Assembly (NCBI RefSeq): GCF_009769385.1 | Contig: NZ_VKAB01000035.1 | Span: 34,873-98,872 of the forward strand | Source of the DNA: Saccharothrix deserti | Lineage (GTDB): Bacteria; Actinomycetota; Actinomycetes; Mycobacteriales; Pseudonocardiaceae | Direction: 5' to 3' | DNA: 64,000 nt | Shown here: in pieces, positions 1-7,471 of the stretch | Layout: every line of letters starts with the position of its first letter | How positions within the stretch are numbered: position 1 is the stretch's first letter | Notes under the pieces: generated by a model | The model's input: the letters and a program-made list of their open reading frames with translations, nothing else | Told to the model about the DNA's origin: nothing | The model's database searches: none | Translations under genes and position numbers: made by a program

Positions 1-1465
1 TCGCCCGCAGTTCCCACGTCACCTGGTTGAGATCGTTGTTGTGCAGCACGCACACCACGCACCTCGGGTCGGCCCACTCGCCGTGGTAGCGGGCGATGGT
101 GATCAGCTCGGCGAGCCCGTTCATCTGCATCGCGCCGTCGCCGACGAGCGCCACGGCGGGCCGGTCCGGGTGGGCGAACTTCGCGCCGATCGCGTACGGC
201 ACGCCGGCGCCCATGGTGGCGAGCGTCCCCGACAGCGACCCGCGCATCCGGCCGCGCATCTTCACCAGCCGCGCGTACCAGTTGGCCGCCGACCCGGAGT
301 CCGCGGTGACGATCGCGTCCTCGGGCAGCCGGGGCGACAGCTCCCACATGATCCGCATCGGGTTCACCGGCGATGCGTCCACAAAGGACTGCGCCTGCAA
401 CGTCTCCCACCAGTCGGCGACGTTGTGCTCGACCGTCTCCCGCCAGGACCGGTCCTCCTTGCGCCGCAACGCGCGCAGCATCGCCCGCAACGTCGCGGCG
501 GCGTCACCGACGAGGTTGACCTCGGTCGGGTAGCGCATGCCGATCATCCGGCCGTCGACGTCGACCTGCACCGCCCGCGCGGAGCCGAACTCCGGCAGGA
601 ACTGCGAGTACGGGAAGCTGGAGCCGACGATCAGCAACGTGTCGCAGTCGCGCATCAGCTCGTAGCTGGGCCGGGTGCCGAGCAGTCCGATCGAACCGGT
701 CACCCACGGCTCGTCGTCGGGCAGCACGTCCTTGCCCAGCAACGCCTTCGCCACGCCCGCGCCGAGCACGTCGGCGATCTCGCGCACCTCGTCGGCGGCG
801 CCCCGCGCGCCCTGTCCGACGAGGATCGCCACCCGCTCCCCCGCGTTCAGCACCTCCACGGCGCGGGTCACGTCGTCCTGCGACGGCACGGCGGTCGCCC
901 ACGAGTGGCTCGGCGCGCTGGACGGCACGTGCTTGAACGCGTGCTCGGGCGGCGTGTACTCCAGTTCCTGCACGTCCGCCGGGATGATCACCGCGGTCGG
1001 CGCGCGCTGCGCCTCGGCGGTCCGGATGGCCCGGTCCAGCGCGTTGGGCAGCTGCTCGGGCACCGTCACGTCGACCAGGTACTCGGACGCGACGTCCTTG
1101 AACAACGCGTGCAGGTCGACTTCCTGCTGGTAGCTGCCGCCCATCGCGGTGCGGGCGGTCTGCCCGACGACGGCGACCACCGGCACGTGGTCGAGCTTGG
1201 CGTCGTACAGGCCGTTGAGCAGGTGGATCGCGCCGGGCCCGGACGTGGCCAGGCACACGCCGACGCGTCCGCTGAACTTCGCGTACCCGACGGCTTCGAG
1301 CGCGGACATCTCCTCGTGCCGCGACTGGATGAACCTCGGCTGGTCGTCGCTGCGCCCGAAGGCCGCGACCAGACCGTTGATGCCGTCTCCCGGATAGGCG
1401 AAGACGTGGTCGACGCCCCAGTCGCGGAGGCGGCGCAGCACGAAGTCGGCGACGGTGGTGGTCAT
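1..1465 (-). CDS. Thiamine-diphosphate-dependent enzyme, pyruvate oxidase/acetolactate synthase-like (3' end cut by window)
   Basis: The minus-strand frame opens with ATG at 1465 (MTTTVADFVLRRLRDWGVD) and stays open to the window edge, giving about 488 residues of a protein that is usually near 590. Visible family features are the N-terminal TPP-enzyme region (YPGDGINGL, RHEEMSALEA with the glutamate that activates TPP, SGPGAIHLLNGLYDAK), a central domain (GQGARGAADEVREIADVLGA) and the start of the C-terminal TPP-binding site: GDGAMQMNGLAEL followed about 20 residues later by HNND, with a longer insertion than in classical acetolactate synthases. This fits the actinobacterial 'thiamine pyrophosphate-requiring' PoxB-like group, which decarboxylates pyruvate or a related 2-oxo acid. 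The exact substrate cannot be read from the sequence. The C-terminal tail is missing only because the window ends. Confidence 0.88.
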   Translation of the reverse strand, partial: MTTTVADFVLRRLRDWGVDHVFAYPGDGINGLVAAFGRSDDQPRFIQSRHEEMSALEAVGYAKFSGRVGVCLATSGPGAIHLLNGLYDAKLDHVPVVAVVGQTARTAMGGSYQQEVDLHALFKDVASEYLVDVTVPEQLPNALDRAIRTAEAQRAPTAVIIPADVQELEYTPPEHAFKHVPSSAPSHSWATAVPSQDDVTRAVEVLNAGERVAILVGQGARGAADEVREIADVLGAGVAKALLGKDVLPDDEPWVTGSIGLLGTRPSYELMRDCDTLLIVGSSFPYSQFLPEFGSARAVQVDVDGRMIGMRYPTEVNLVGDAAATLRAMLRALRRKEDRSWRETVEHNVADWWETLQAQSFVDASPVNPMRIMWELSPRLPEDAIVTADSGSAANWYARLVKMRGRMRGSLSGTLATMGAGVPYAIGAKFAHPDRPAVALVGDGAMQMNGLAELITIARYHGEWADPRCVVCVLHNNDLNQVTWELRA

Positions 1466-1575
1466 GGCGCCCTCCCTCGAAAGGCAGGGGTTACCCGGAC
1501 CTACCCCGGGCTAAAGCCGCCCAGCGCCGGAGCGGCACAGCGCCGGAGCAGCACAGCGCCGGAGCGGCACAGGGG

Positions 1576-2232
1576 CTAGAGCGGCAGGAGCATCCGGCCG
1601 CCCAGCAGGAGCGTGCCGACCGTCACGGCGGCGAACAGGAACACCCACACCAGGCCGGGGACGCGGGTGATCCGGGCCAGTTGGTCGGCGTCGGACTGCG
1701 GTGCGCGTCCGCGCATCCGCCTGCCCTGCAACTCCCCCACCGGCCGGACGCCGCCCAGCAGCAGGAACCACGTCACGAACAGCGCGAACGACGCCTGCCA
1801 CTCGGCCGTGGCGTACCAGGACACGGTGAACATCACCGCGCCCGTCAGCACGACCGACAGCACGCCGAACGCGTTGCGGATCATGATCAGCATCGCGGCG
1901 AGCAACCCCACCGTCGCCCACAGCAACGGCCGGACGTGCTCGGCCGTCACCAGCGCCGCCGCGCCCAGGCCGAGCAGGGACGGCGTCACGTACCCGGCGA
2001 AGTACATGAGCACCACGGCGACCCCGGTGGGCCGTCCGCGCGACACCGTGACCCCGGACGTGTCCGAGTTCAGCTTGATGCCCTCCAGCCTGCGGCCGGT
2101 GAGCAGCGCGACGAGGGCGTGTCCGGCCTCGTGCGCGATGGTGATGACGTGCCTGCTGTACCGCCACACGCCGGGACTGGCCACCAACACCAGCGCCAGG
2201 ACGGCGGGAGCCCACTTCGTGATCGTCGACAT
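1576..2232 (-). CDS. M50B-type integral membrane zinc metallopeptidase-like protein
   Basis: The start MSTITKWAPAVLAL at 2232 is preferred over the longer in-frame opening because the upstream residues are not protein-like and overlap the neighbouring promoter. The 218-aa product begins with a hydrophobic segment, then carries the zinc-binding HEXXH signature as IAHEAGHALVALLTGRRL (about residues 33-50), followed by several further hydrophobic helices. This layout is that of the actinobacterial M50B-like family, distantly related to site-2 proteases; the second-half NPDG-type metal ligand is not obvious, so activity is uncertain. The gene is divergent from the aldo/keto reductase at 2300 and shares a 67-bp intergenic region with it. 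Confidence 0.82.
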   Translation of the reverse strand: MSTITKWAPAVLALVLVASPGVWRYSRHVITIAHEAGHALVALLTGRRLEGIKLNSDTSGVTVSRGRPTGVAVVLMYFAGYVTPSLLGLGAAALVTAEHVRPLLWATVGLLAAMLIMIRNAFGVLSVVLTGAVMFTVSWYATAEWQASFALFVTWFLLLGGVRPVGELQGRRMRGRAPQSDADQLARITRVPGLVWVFLFAAVTVGTLLLGGRMLLPL

Positions 2233-2261
2233 CGCCGTCCAGGATGCCACGAGCCGGGGGC

Positions 2262-2292
2262 TTGACCTGGAGCGCACTCCAGCACCCAGGCT
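2262..2292 (+). promoter_or_regulatory. MerR/SoxR-type promoter with 19-bp spacer and inverted-repeat operator
   Basis: TTGACC (2262-2267) and a -10 like CAGGCT (2287-2292) are separated by 19 bp, two more than normal. The spacer overlaps a perfect dyad, CTGGAG-CGCA-CTCCAG (2267-2282). Overlong spacers with a centred dyad are the hallmark of promoters activated by MerR-family regulators, which untwist the spacer. The -10 ends 7 nt before the ATG at 2300, so the transcript is probably leaderless. No MerR gene lies in the window. Confidence 0.7.
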
Positions 2293-2299
2293 TGCCGGC

Positions 2300-3244
2300 A
2301 TGAGGCGACAGCACATCGGATCACTGGAAGTCAGCACCCTGGCCCTGGGCACGCTGCCGTTCGGCAAGTACGTGGACGAACAGACCTCGTTCGCGATCAT
2401 GGACCGTTTCGTCGAGGCGGGCGGCACGTTCCTGGACACGGCCAACAACTACGTGTTCTGGGACGGCGGCACGGGCGACGAGAGCGAGGAGATGGTCGGC
2501 CGCTGGCTGGCCGCGCGGGGCAACCGCGACGAGGTGGTGGTCGCCACCAAGATGGGCGCCCGGCCGCGGACGCCGGGCACGGGCCTGGAGAACGCCGAGG
2601 GTCTGTCCGGGGAGACGATCCGCAGTGCCGCCGAGGCGAGCCTGAAGAGGTTGGGCATCGACCACATCGACCTCTACTACAGCCACGTCGAGGACCGCAG
2701 CGTCACGCTGGAGGACACGCTCGGCGGGTTCGCCGCGCTGGCCGAGGCGGGCACGGTGCGTGAGATCGGGGCGAGCAACCACGCCACGTGGCGGCTGGAG
2801 CGGGCGCGGGCGGTGTCGCGGGCCAACGGCTGGCCGCTGTACACGGCGGTGCAGCAGCGGTACAGCTACGTCCAGCCGCGGCCGGGGGTGACGCTGCCGG
2901 AGAACGGCCACGTGCAGATGACCGACGAGCTGTTCGACTACGCGGCGGCCGAGGGGGACGTGTCGCTGGTGGCGTACTTCTCGCTGCTGGCCGGCCGGTA
3001 CCGGGACAAGCCGTTGGACGAGCACTTCGACCACCCGGGCACCACTCGGCGGTTGGCGGTGCTGCACGAGGTGGCCGGTGAGCTGGGCGCCACGGTCAAC
3101 CAGGTCGTGCTGGCGTGGGTGCTGCGCAAGGGCATCATCCCGCTGGTGGGGGCCAGCACGGTGGCGCAACTGGAGGAGACGCTGGGTGCGCTGGAGGTCG
3201 AGTTGGACGACGACCAGGTCCAGCGGATGAACTCCGCGGTCTGA
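2300..3244 (+). CDS. Aldo/keto reductase
   Basis: The 314-aa product starts at ATG 2300 (MRRQHIGSLEVSTLALGTLPFG), placed by the family N-terminus and by the promoter just upstream. It is a typical NADPH-dependent aldo/keto reductase TIM barrel. The catalytic tetrad is visible: Asp and Tyr in LDTANNY (about 46-51), Lys in VVVATKMG (about 83) and His in LYYSHVEDRS (about 129). The cofactor end shows GASTVAQLEETLGAL. It likely reduces aldehydes or ketones in the cytosol; substrate unknown. The upstream MerR-type promoter suggests induction by a thiol-reactive, redox-active or metal stress signal. A hairpin terminator follows at 3253. Confidence 0.93.
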   Translation: MRRQHIGSLEVSTLALGTLPFGKYVDEQTSFAIMDRFVEAGGTFLDTANNYVFWDGGTGDESEEMVGRWLAARGNRDEVVVATKMGARPRTPGTGLENAEGLSGETIRSAAEASLKRLGIDHIDLYYSHVEDRSVTLEDTLGGFAALAEAGTVREIGASNHATWRLERARAVSRANGWPLYTAVQQRYSYVQPRPGVTLPENGHVQMTDELFDYAAAEGDVSLVAYFSLLAGRYRDKPLDEHFDHPGTTRRLAVLHEVAGELGATVNQVVLAWVLRKGIIPLVGASTVAQLEETLGALEVELDDDQVQRMNSAV

Positions 3245-3252
3245 ACACGCAG

Positions 3253-3289
3253 CAGCGGTGCACAGTCCACTTCGGACCGTGCACCGCTG
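3253..3289 (+). terminator. Rho-independent-like terminator after the aldo/keto reductase
   Basis: A long near-perfect hairpin (left arm beginning CAGCGGTGCAC, right arm ending GTGCACCGCTG, one mismatch per arm) lies 9 bp after the stop codon and is followed by TGGTTTGTG, giving a weak U-rich tail. It also separates this gene from the convergent DUF4383 gene. Confidence 0.7.
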
Positions 3290-3317
3290 TGGTTTGTGCC
3301 GTCGGCGCGTTGCGCTG

Positions 3318-4058
3318 TCAGCGCGTGAACCGCGCCTTGTGCTGTTCGGCGATGGCCGGGTCGATCGGCTGGACCGGCCGCGGGCTCACGGTCGGGTCCA
3401 TCGACTCGATCCGGTCGTCGCGGTGCGCGCCGGGGTCACGCGGATCGTCGTGCCGCGAGTCGACGCGCTGGGTCGGCATCTCCTGGGTCGCCGGGTCCGC
3501 CCGCGGGTCGCGGATGCTCGCGTCCCGCTCGTAGCGCTTCGGGTCGTCACGCCGGTCCACGACCGGTTCCCCGGTCCGCTGGTCGACCACCGGCTCCGGC
3601 TCCGGCACGACGATCTTGCGCCGCGCGGGCAGCACCGCGATCAGCAGACCCACGGCGGCGAGGCCGAGGTGCAGCCAGTTGTCGTTGACGTTGAGCGCCA
3701 AGGGGTTGCCCAGGCGTTCGACCGGGTTGGTCGAGAAGACGCCGGCCAGCGCCAGGCCCCAGAGCAGCACCGCGCCGTAGCCGATGAACAGGATCCAGCC
3801 GTACAGCCGGGCCAGGCCGGAACCGCTCGCCATGAGCAGGCCGAGCACACCGAACACCAGGTGGACCACGTTGTGCAGCGGGTTCAGCGCGAACCCGAGC
3901 AGCATCGCGTGCTGGTCGCCCGCGAAGTCACCGAACCCGGTGCGCACGAAGCCCAGCACACCCAACGCGAGGAAGACCAGGCCGACCAGGCCTGCCAGCA
4001 CCTGGGCGGGCTGGAGACCCGCGACCTTGACACGACCGACGGTCGAGTGGTGGGTCAT
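3318..4058 (-). CDS. DUF4383 membrane protein with long charged cytoplasmic tail
   Basis: ATG at 4058 follows a good ribosome-binding site (GGAGGGCG). The 246-aa product has four hydrophobic helices in the first about 140 residues (for example VLAGLVGLVFLALGVLGFV and HNVVHLVFGVLGLLMA) with the conserved HNxxH histidines of DUF4383. A hydrophilic tail of roughly 100 residues rich in Asp, Arg and Pro (VVDRRDDPKRYERDASIRDP) follows. Members of this family are common in actinobacteria and are often among general-stress genes; no biochemical role is established. A sigma-B/F-like promoter 58 bp upstream of the ATG supports stress control. Confidence 0.85.
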   Translation of the reverse strand: MTHHSTVGRVKVAGLQPAQVLAGLVGLVFLALGVLGFVRTGFGDFAGDQHAMLLGFALNPLHNVVHLVFGVLGLLMASGSGLARLYGWILFIGYGAVLLWGLALAGVFSTNPVERLGNPLALNVNDNWLHLGLAAVGLLIAVLPARRKIVVPEPEPVVDQRTGEPVVDRRDDPKRYERDASIRDPRADPATQEMPTQRVDSRHDDPRDPGAHRDDRIESMDPTVSPRPVQPIDPAIAEQHKARFTR

Positions 4059-4115
4059 CTCGCCCTCCAACTGAGGACCACGAGCCCGACAACCGGGCTC
4101 CGGACGACCACCGAC

Positions 4116-4140
4116 TACCCACCCGACTCGAACGGCAAAC
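4116..4140 (-). promoter_or_regulatory. Sigma-B/sigma-F-type stress promoter of the DUF4383 gene
   Basis: On the minus strand GTTT (4140-4137) and GGGTAG (-10 region, 4120 downward) are spaced by 16 bp. This matches the GTTT-N14-16-GGGTA consensus of actinobacterial general-stress sigma factors. It lies about 60 bp upstream of the ATG at 4058. Read from sequence only. Confidence 0.6.
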
Positions 4141-4161
4141 GGGTCCGGGAGACCCGGACCC
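4141..4161. repeat. Perfect 9-bp inverted repeat
   Basis: GGGTCCGGG (4141-4149) and CCCGGACCC (4153-4161) form a perfect hairpin with a 3-nt loop. It sits just upstream of the predicted stress promoter of the DUF4383 gene. It could be an operator or a stop for leftward read-through; there is no T-run on either side. Confidence 0.5.
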
Positions 4162-4745
4162 GCGTTGTAGGCCGAATGGAGGTAGGGGACGGGCGCACGA
4201 ACCCGCCCCCCGTTCCCGACAGGAGTCACTCTCCCCCGTCGTGCCGGGGTTTATCCGCCCCGACCCACCCCATGAAGGTCGGGCCGTCGTACTGCGCGAA
4301 ATGCGTGCCGATCACCGTGACAAATCAGTCGATACGGTTTTCGAATAATTCCGCGCCGTCTCGTCGGATCCGACGTACGGGCAGGTCAGGAGCGCTTGCC
4401 GCAGTCAGCGGACGGGCGCGTGGCCGAGCCGTTCCACTCGGTCTCCCTGCTGTTCACGAAGATCCCCTTCGAGCTAGTAGAACACCACCGCGGTGTCGGT
4501 ACGACTATCTCTCCGGCGACCCGTTGTCGTCAAAACATTTATGGTGTATGCGAATTGGCGCGGCCGGCCGTCCACACCATCGAGTAGCGCCGGCAGAGGT
4601 GCCGCCGGAACCGCGCGCCGGGCATGACCGAGTCCTCCTCGGCTTTTGACCTCGCACAGTGACGACGACCGGTCCCCCCACCGCGACCGGCGGGGGCCGG
4701 ACCGAGCCCGCGCAGTTCACCCGTCACACCAAGATCGCTCGACCC
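4162..4745. other. Non-coding interval, no gene recognised
   Basis: About 580 bp without a credible gene. Short open frames here lack ribosome-binding sites and have low-complexity, shadow-like translations. Two patches (about 4315-4360 and 4535-4560) are clearly more AT-rich than the surroundings, and TCGGATCCGA (4364-4373) is a perfect palindrome. Promoter or small-RNA content is possible but I cannot support any specific element. Confidence 0.5.
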
Positions 4746-4776
4746 TTGACCTCCAGTTAACTCGAACTCCTAGCGT
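4746..4776 (+). promoter_or_regulatory. MerR/SoxR-type promoter with 19-bp spacer
   Basis: TTGACC (4746-4751) and TAGCGT (4771-4776) are separated by exactly 19 bp. The spacer contains AGTTAACT, a perfect dyad, close to its centre. This is the typical layout of MerR-family activated promoters and very similar to canonical SoxR-box promoters. It lies 31 bp upstream of the ATG of the quinone reductase at 4808. A promoter of the same design precedes the aldo/keto reductase at 2300. Confidence 0.75.
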
Positions 4777-4807
4777 GGCGGGCGTCCACAGCAGAGGGGA
4801 TTACGAG

Positions 4808-5764
4808 ATGCACGCCATCCGCCAGCACGAGTTCGGTCCGGCCGAGACGCTGCGCTACGAGGAGATGCCCGACCCGGAGCCGGGGCCCGGCCAGGTGCGG
4901 ATCACGGTGTCGGCGGCGGGGGTGCACCTGCTCGACACGTCGATCCGACGGGGTGAGCACGGTGGGCCCTTCCCGTTGCCCGAGTTGCCCATGACGCCTG
5001 GTCGGGAGGTCGCGGGGGTCGTCACCAAGCTCGGTGACGGGGTCGAGCCGGGTTGGCTGGGCAAGCGGGTCACCGCCCACCTCGGGCAGGCCGGCGGCGG
5101 GTACGCGGAGCTCGCCGTGGCCAACGCGGCGTCGCTGCACGAACTGCCCGACCACGTCTCCGACGAGGCGGCGGTCGCCATGATCGGCACCGGCCGCACC
5201 GCCATCGGTGTACTGCGGATCGCCGAGATCACCGCGGACGACGTGGTGCTGGTGACGGCGGCCGCAGGTGGGTTGGGGGCGTTGTTCGTGCAGGAGGCCA
5301 AGGCGATCGGGGCCAAGGTGGTCGGCGTGGCGAGCACGGCCAAGCTGGACTTGGTCCGCGAACTGGGCGCGGACGTCGTGGCCGACTACACCCGGCCGGG
5401 CTGGTCCGACGGGCTCGGCGAGGTGACCGTGGTGCTCGACGGCGTCGGCGGCGAGCCCGGCCGCAAAGCCCTGGAGCTGCTGGGCATCGGCGGCCGGATC
5501 ATCATGTTCGGCTGGTCGGCGGGCGAACCCACCCGCATCGACACCACCGACCTCTACAGCCGCGGCCTCACCGCGTCGGTGGCGGTCGGGCCGCGGATGA
5601 TGAAGGGCATGAACCTGCGGACGCTGGAGGAACTGTCCCTCCGCGCCCTCGCCGACCAGCGCCTCATCCCGCTGACCACGACGTTCCGGCTCAGCGAGGC
5701 CGGCAAGGCGCACACCGCGCTGGAAGGCCGCGCCACCGTGGGCAAGGTCGTGCTCAAGCCCTGA
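4808..5764 (+). CDS. NADPH:quinone oxidoreductase-type zinc-less medium-chain dehydrogenase
   Basis: The 318-aa product starts MHAIRQHEFGPAETLRYEEM at ATG 4808, preceded by GAGGGGATTACGAG. It is a medium-chain dehydrogenase/reductase: an N-terminal GroES-like fold (PMTPGREVAGVVTKLG) and a Rossmann fold with the dinucleotide motif VTAAAGGLGALFVQEAKAIG (about residues 149-168). The catalytic and structural zinc cysteines of alcohol dehydrogenases are absent, which places it with quinone oxidoreductases. It is likely a cytosolic reductase of quinones or enones. The MerR/SoxR-like promoter upstream suggests redox-cycling stress induction. A strong terminator follows the stop. Confidence 0.92.
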   Translation: MHAIRQHEFGPAETLRYEEMPDPEPGPGQVRITVSAAGVHLLDTSIRRGEHGGPFPLPELPMTPGREVAGVVTKLGDGVEPGWLGKRVTAHLGQAGGGYAELAVANAASLHELPDHVSDEAAVAMIGTGRTAIGVLRIAEITADDVVLVTAAAGGLGALFVQEAKAIGAKVVGVASTAKLDLVRELGADVVADYTRPGWSDGLGEVTVVLDGVGGEPGRKALELLGIGGRIIMFGWSAGEPTRIDTTDLYSRGLTASVAVGPRMMKGMNLRTLEELSLRALADQRLIPLTTTFRLSEAGKAHTALEGRATVGKVVLKP

Positions 5765-5772
5765 CGAGAGCG

Positions 5773-5807
5773 AGCCCCCGTGCGTGATGCCATGCCGCAC
5801 GGGGGCT
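5773..5807 (+). terminator. Strong hairpin terminator after the quinone reductase
   Basis: Perfect 12-bp arms AGCCCCCGTGCG (5773-5784) and CGCACGGGGGCT (5796-5807) surround an 11-nt loop, starting about 9 bp after the stop codon. The T-tract is minimal, as is usual in GC-rich actinomycetes. Confidence 0.75.
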
Positions 5808-5870
5808 TCACCTCGGACAGACGCGCTGCCCCGGATCGCCGTGTCGGCGCGGTCAGCGCGGTCAGCACGG

Positions 5871-6455
5871 TCAGCGCGGTCCGGGGGCTCCTGCGCGCAG
5901 CCCGTCCATGACGAGGTCCAGGAGCCGGGTGAGGCGAGGTTTCCAGTCCCCCTGGGAATCGATCTGCCAGAGGCCGGCGGTGGCGAGGAAGAAGTCGTCC
6001 GCGGTCACTCCCGGCCGGATGACCCCCGCCTCCTCACCCGCGCGGAGCAGGAGTTCGGCCGCCTCGATGATCGTGGCGTACCCCGGTTTCGCCGGGCCGC
6101 CCGACGTGCCGACGGCCTGGCGCATCGCGTCGGCCAGACCTGCCTTGGCGATGGCGTACTGGGCGAGCCGGTCCATCCACTCCCGCAGGGCCTGGTCGGG
6201 CGGCCGGGTCCGGAGCAGCTGGGTCGCGGCGTCGGCGACCTGCTGCATCTCGTAGCGGTAGACCTCCAGCACCAGGGTCTCGCGGTTGGGGAAGTTGCGG
6301 TAGAACGTGCCCTGCCCGACACCCGCCTTCTTCGCGATCGCGCTCAACGGGACGTCGGCCGAGCGGGTCAGCTCCGCCAGCGCCACTTCCAGGATGCGCT
6401 CGCGGTTCTGCACGGCGTCCGAGCGCTGAGGCGCGTCCTTCTCCTCCGGCACCAC
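5871..6455 (-). CDS. TetR-family transcriptional regulator
   Basis: The 194-aa protein starts at GTG 6455 behind GGGAAGGGGGGA. Its N-terminal helix-turn-helix reads LSAIAKKAGVGQGTFYRNFP (about residues 38-57), the classical TetR recognition helix, followed by a ligand-binding helical domain ending in a C-terminal region found in SbtR-like regulators. It is divergent from the SDR gene at 6581, and the 125-bp gap holds a long perfect palindrome (6491-6544) built of two GGACA-N2-TGTCC boxes. It most likely represses both itself and the SDR; inducer unknown. Confidence 0.92.
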   Translation of the reverse strand: MVPEEKDAPQRSDAVQNRERILEVALAELTRSADVPLSAIAKKAGVGQGTFYRNFPNRETLVLEVYRYEMQQVADAATQLLRTRPPDQALREWMDRLAQYAIAKAGLADAMRQAVGTSGGPAKPGYATIIEAAELLLRAGEEAGVIRPGVTADDFFLATAGLWQIDSQGDWKPRLTRLLDLVMDGLRAGAPGPR

Positions 6456-6490
6456 TCCCCCCTTCCCAACGCACGGCCGGACCGACGTTG

Positions 6491-6544
6491 CTAAGCGGAC
6501 AACTGTCCGGTACGTTCGGACCCGGCGGACAGTTGTCCGCTTAG
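6491..6544. promoter_or_regulatory. TetR operator: two nested palindromes in a 54-bp inverted repeat
   Basis: A perfect 19-bp arm at 6491-6509 is repeated in inverted orientation at 6526-6544 with a 16-bp spacer. Each arm also contains its own dyad, GGACAACTGTCC or GGACAGTTGTCC, i.e. two operator sites of the form GGACA-N2-TGTCC. The element is centred between the divergent TetR and SDR genes and probably covers both promoters, so TetR dimers could bind cooperatively on it. Confidence 0.8.
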
Positions 6545-6580
6545 GTCCACTCTACCCCGCCGCGAAGGGGACAACACCGC

Positions 6581-7324
6581 ATGAAGACCACCGGCAACAC
6601 GATCCTGATCACCGGCGGCACCTCGGGCATCGGGCTCGGCCTGGCCCTGCGCTTCCACGAGGCGGGCAACAAGGTGATCGTCGCCGGCCGACGCGAGGAA
6701 CTGCTCGACCGGATCGCGACCGACCACCCGGGCGTCGAGACGATCCTCCTCGACGTCGCCGACCCCGCGTCGATCGCGCGCGTCGGTGAAAAGGTGGCGG
6801 CCGACCACCCGGAGCTGAACGTCCTGATCAACAACGCGGGGATCATGCTGCGGGAAGACCTCCTCGACCCCGGCTCTCTCGACGTCGCCGAGAGCACCGT
6901 CACCACCAACCTGCTCGGCACGATCCGGATGACCTACACCTTCCTGCCGCTGCTGGTGGACAAGGACGACGCGGTCGTCATGAACGTCTCCTCCGCGCTC
7001 GCGTTCGTGCCGCTGCCGATCACCCCCACCTACAACGCGACCAAGGCCGCCCTCCACTCGTTCACCGAGAGCCTGCGCGTGCAACTCGCCGACACCCCTG
7101 TCCAGGTGATCGAACTCGCCCCGCCGGCCGTGCGGACGGCCTTGATGGGGCAGGAGAACGACGAGAACTCCATGCCGCTGGACGACTTCCTCACCGAGAC
7201 CATGACCCTCCTGAGCACCCAGCCCGACGCCAAGGAGATCATCGTGGAGCGCGCCAAGTTCGTGCGCTACGCGGAAGCCAACGGCACCTACGACGACATC
7301 CTGGCCATGCTCGCCAACGTGTGA
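6581..7324 (+). CDS. Short-chain dehydrogenase/reductase (DltE-like SDR)
   Basis: The 247-aa product begins MKTTGNTILITGGTSGIGLG at ATG 6581 with GAAGGGG upstream. Classical SDR motifs are all present: cofactor loop TGGTSGIG, NNAG (VLINNAGIM), catalytic serine in MNVSSALAF and YNATK with the catalytic Tyr and Lys. The C-terminal half resembles the DltE-type SDRs of unknown substrate. Divergent from, and probably repressed by, the TetR at 5871-6455, making this a single-gene inducible detoxification or metabolic unit. A terminator follows. Confidence 0.92.
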   Translation: MKTTGNTILITGGTSGIGLGLALRFHEAGNKVIVAGRREELLDRIATDHPGVETILLDVADPASIARVGEKVAADHPELNVLINNAGIMLREDLLDPGSLDVAESTVTTNLLGTIRMTYTFLPLLVDKDDAVVMNVSSALAFVPLPITPTYNATKAALHSFTESLRVQLADTPVQVIELAPPAVRTALMGQENDENSMPLDDFLTETMTLLSTQPDAKEIIVERAKFVRYAEANGTYDDILAMLANV

Positions 7325-7382
7325 CCCCGCTCCGGCCGCGAATCAAGCCCCGACGACGTTCACAGGCCCCGAACAGTCGAAG

Positions 7383-7411
7383 GCCCCCGCGCGCGGTGAG
7401 CGCACGGGGGC
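7383..7411 (+). terminator. Hairpin terminator after the SDR gene
   Basis: GCCCCCG (7383-7389) pairs with CGGGGGC (7405-7411), with inner GCGC/GCGC pairs and one mismatch. It lies about 60 bp after the SDR stop and between convergent genes. CTTCC follows, so the tail is weak. Confidence 0.6.
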
Positions 7412-7435
7412 TTCCCCCTCGGACAGGCCACGGTC

Positions 7436-7471
7436 CTACACGGGCACGGTGACCTACACGGGCACGGTGAC
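7436..7471. repeat. Perfect 18-bp tandem duplication spanning a stop codon
   Basis: CTACACGGGCACGGTGAC occurs twice in direct succession (7436-7453 and 7454-7471). On the minus strand the unit encodes the last codons and TAG stop of the anti-sigma factor gene, so the stop and the five codons before it are duplicated and the outer copy is now untranslated. It looks like a recent slippage event. Confidence 0.85.

Noticed and set aside
4162..4745. Small genes in the 580-bp gap
   Set aside because: Frames of 60-70 codons exist on both strands but none has a ribosome-binding site or protein-like composition.
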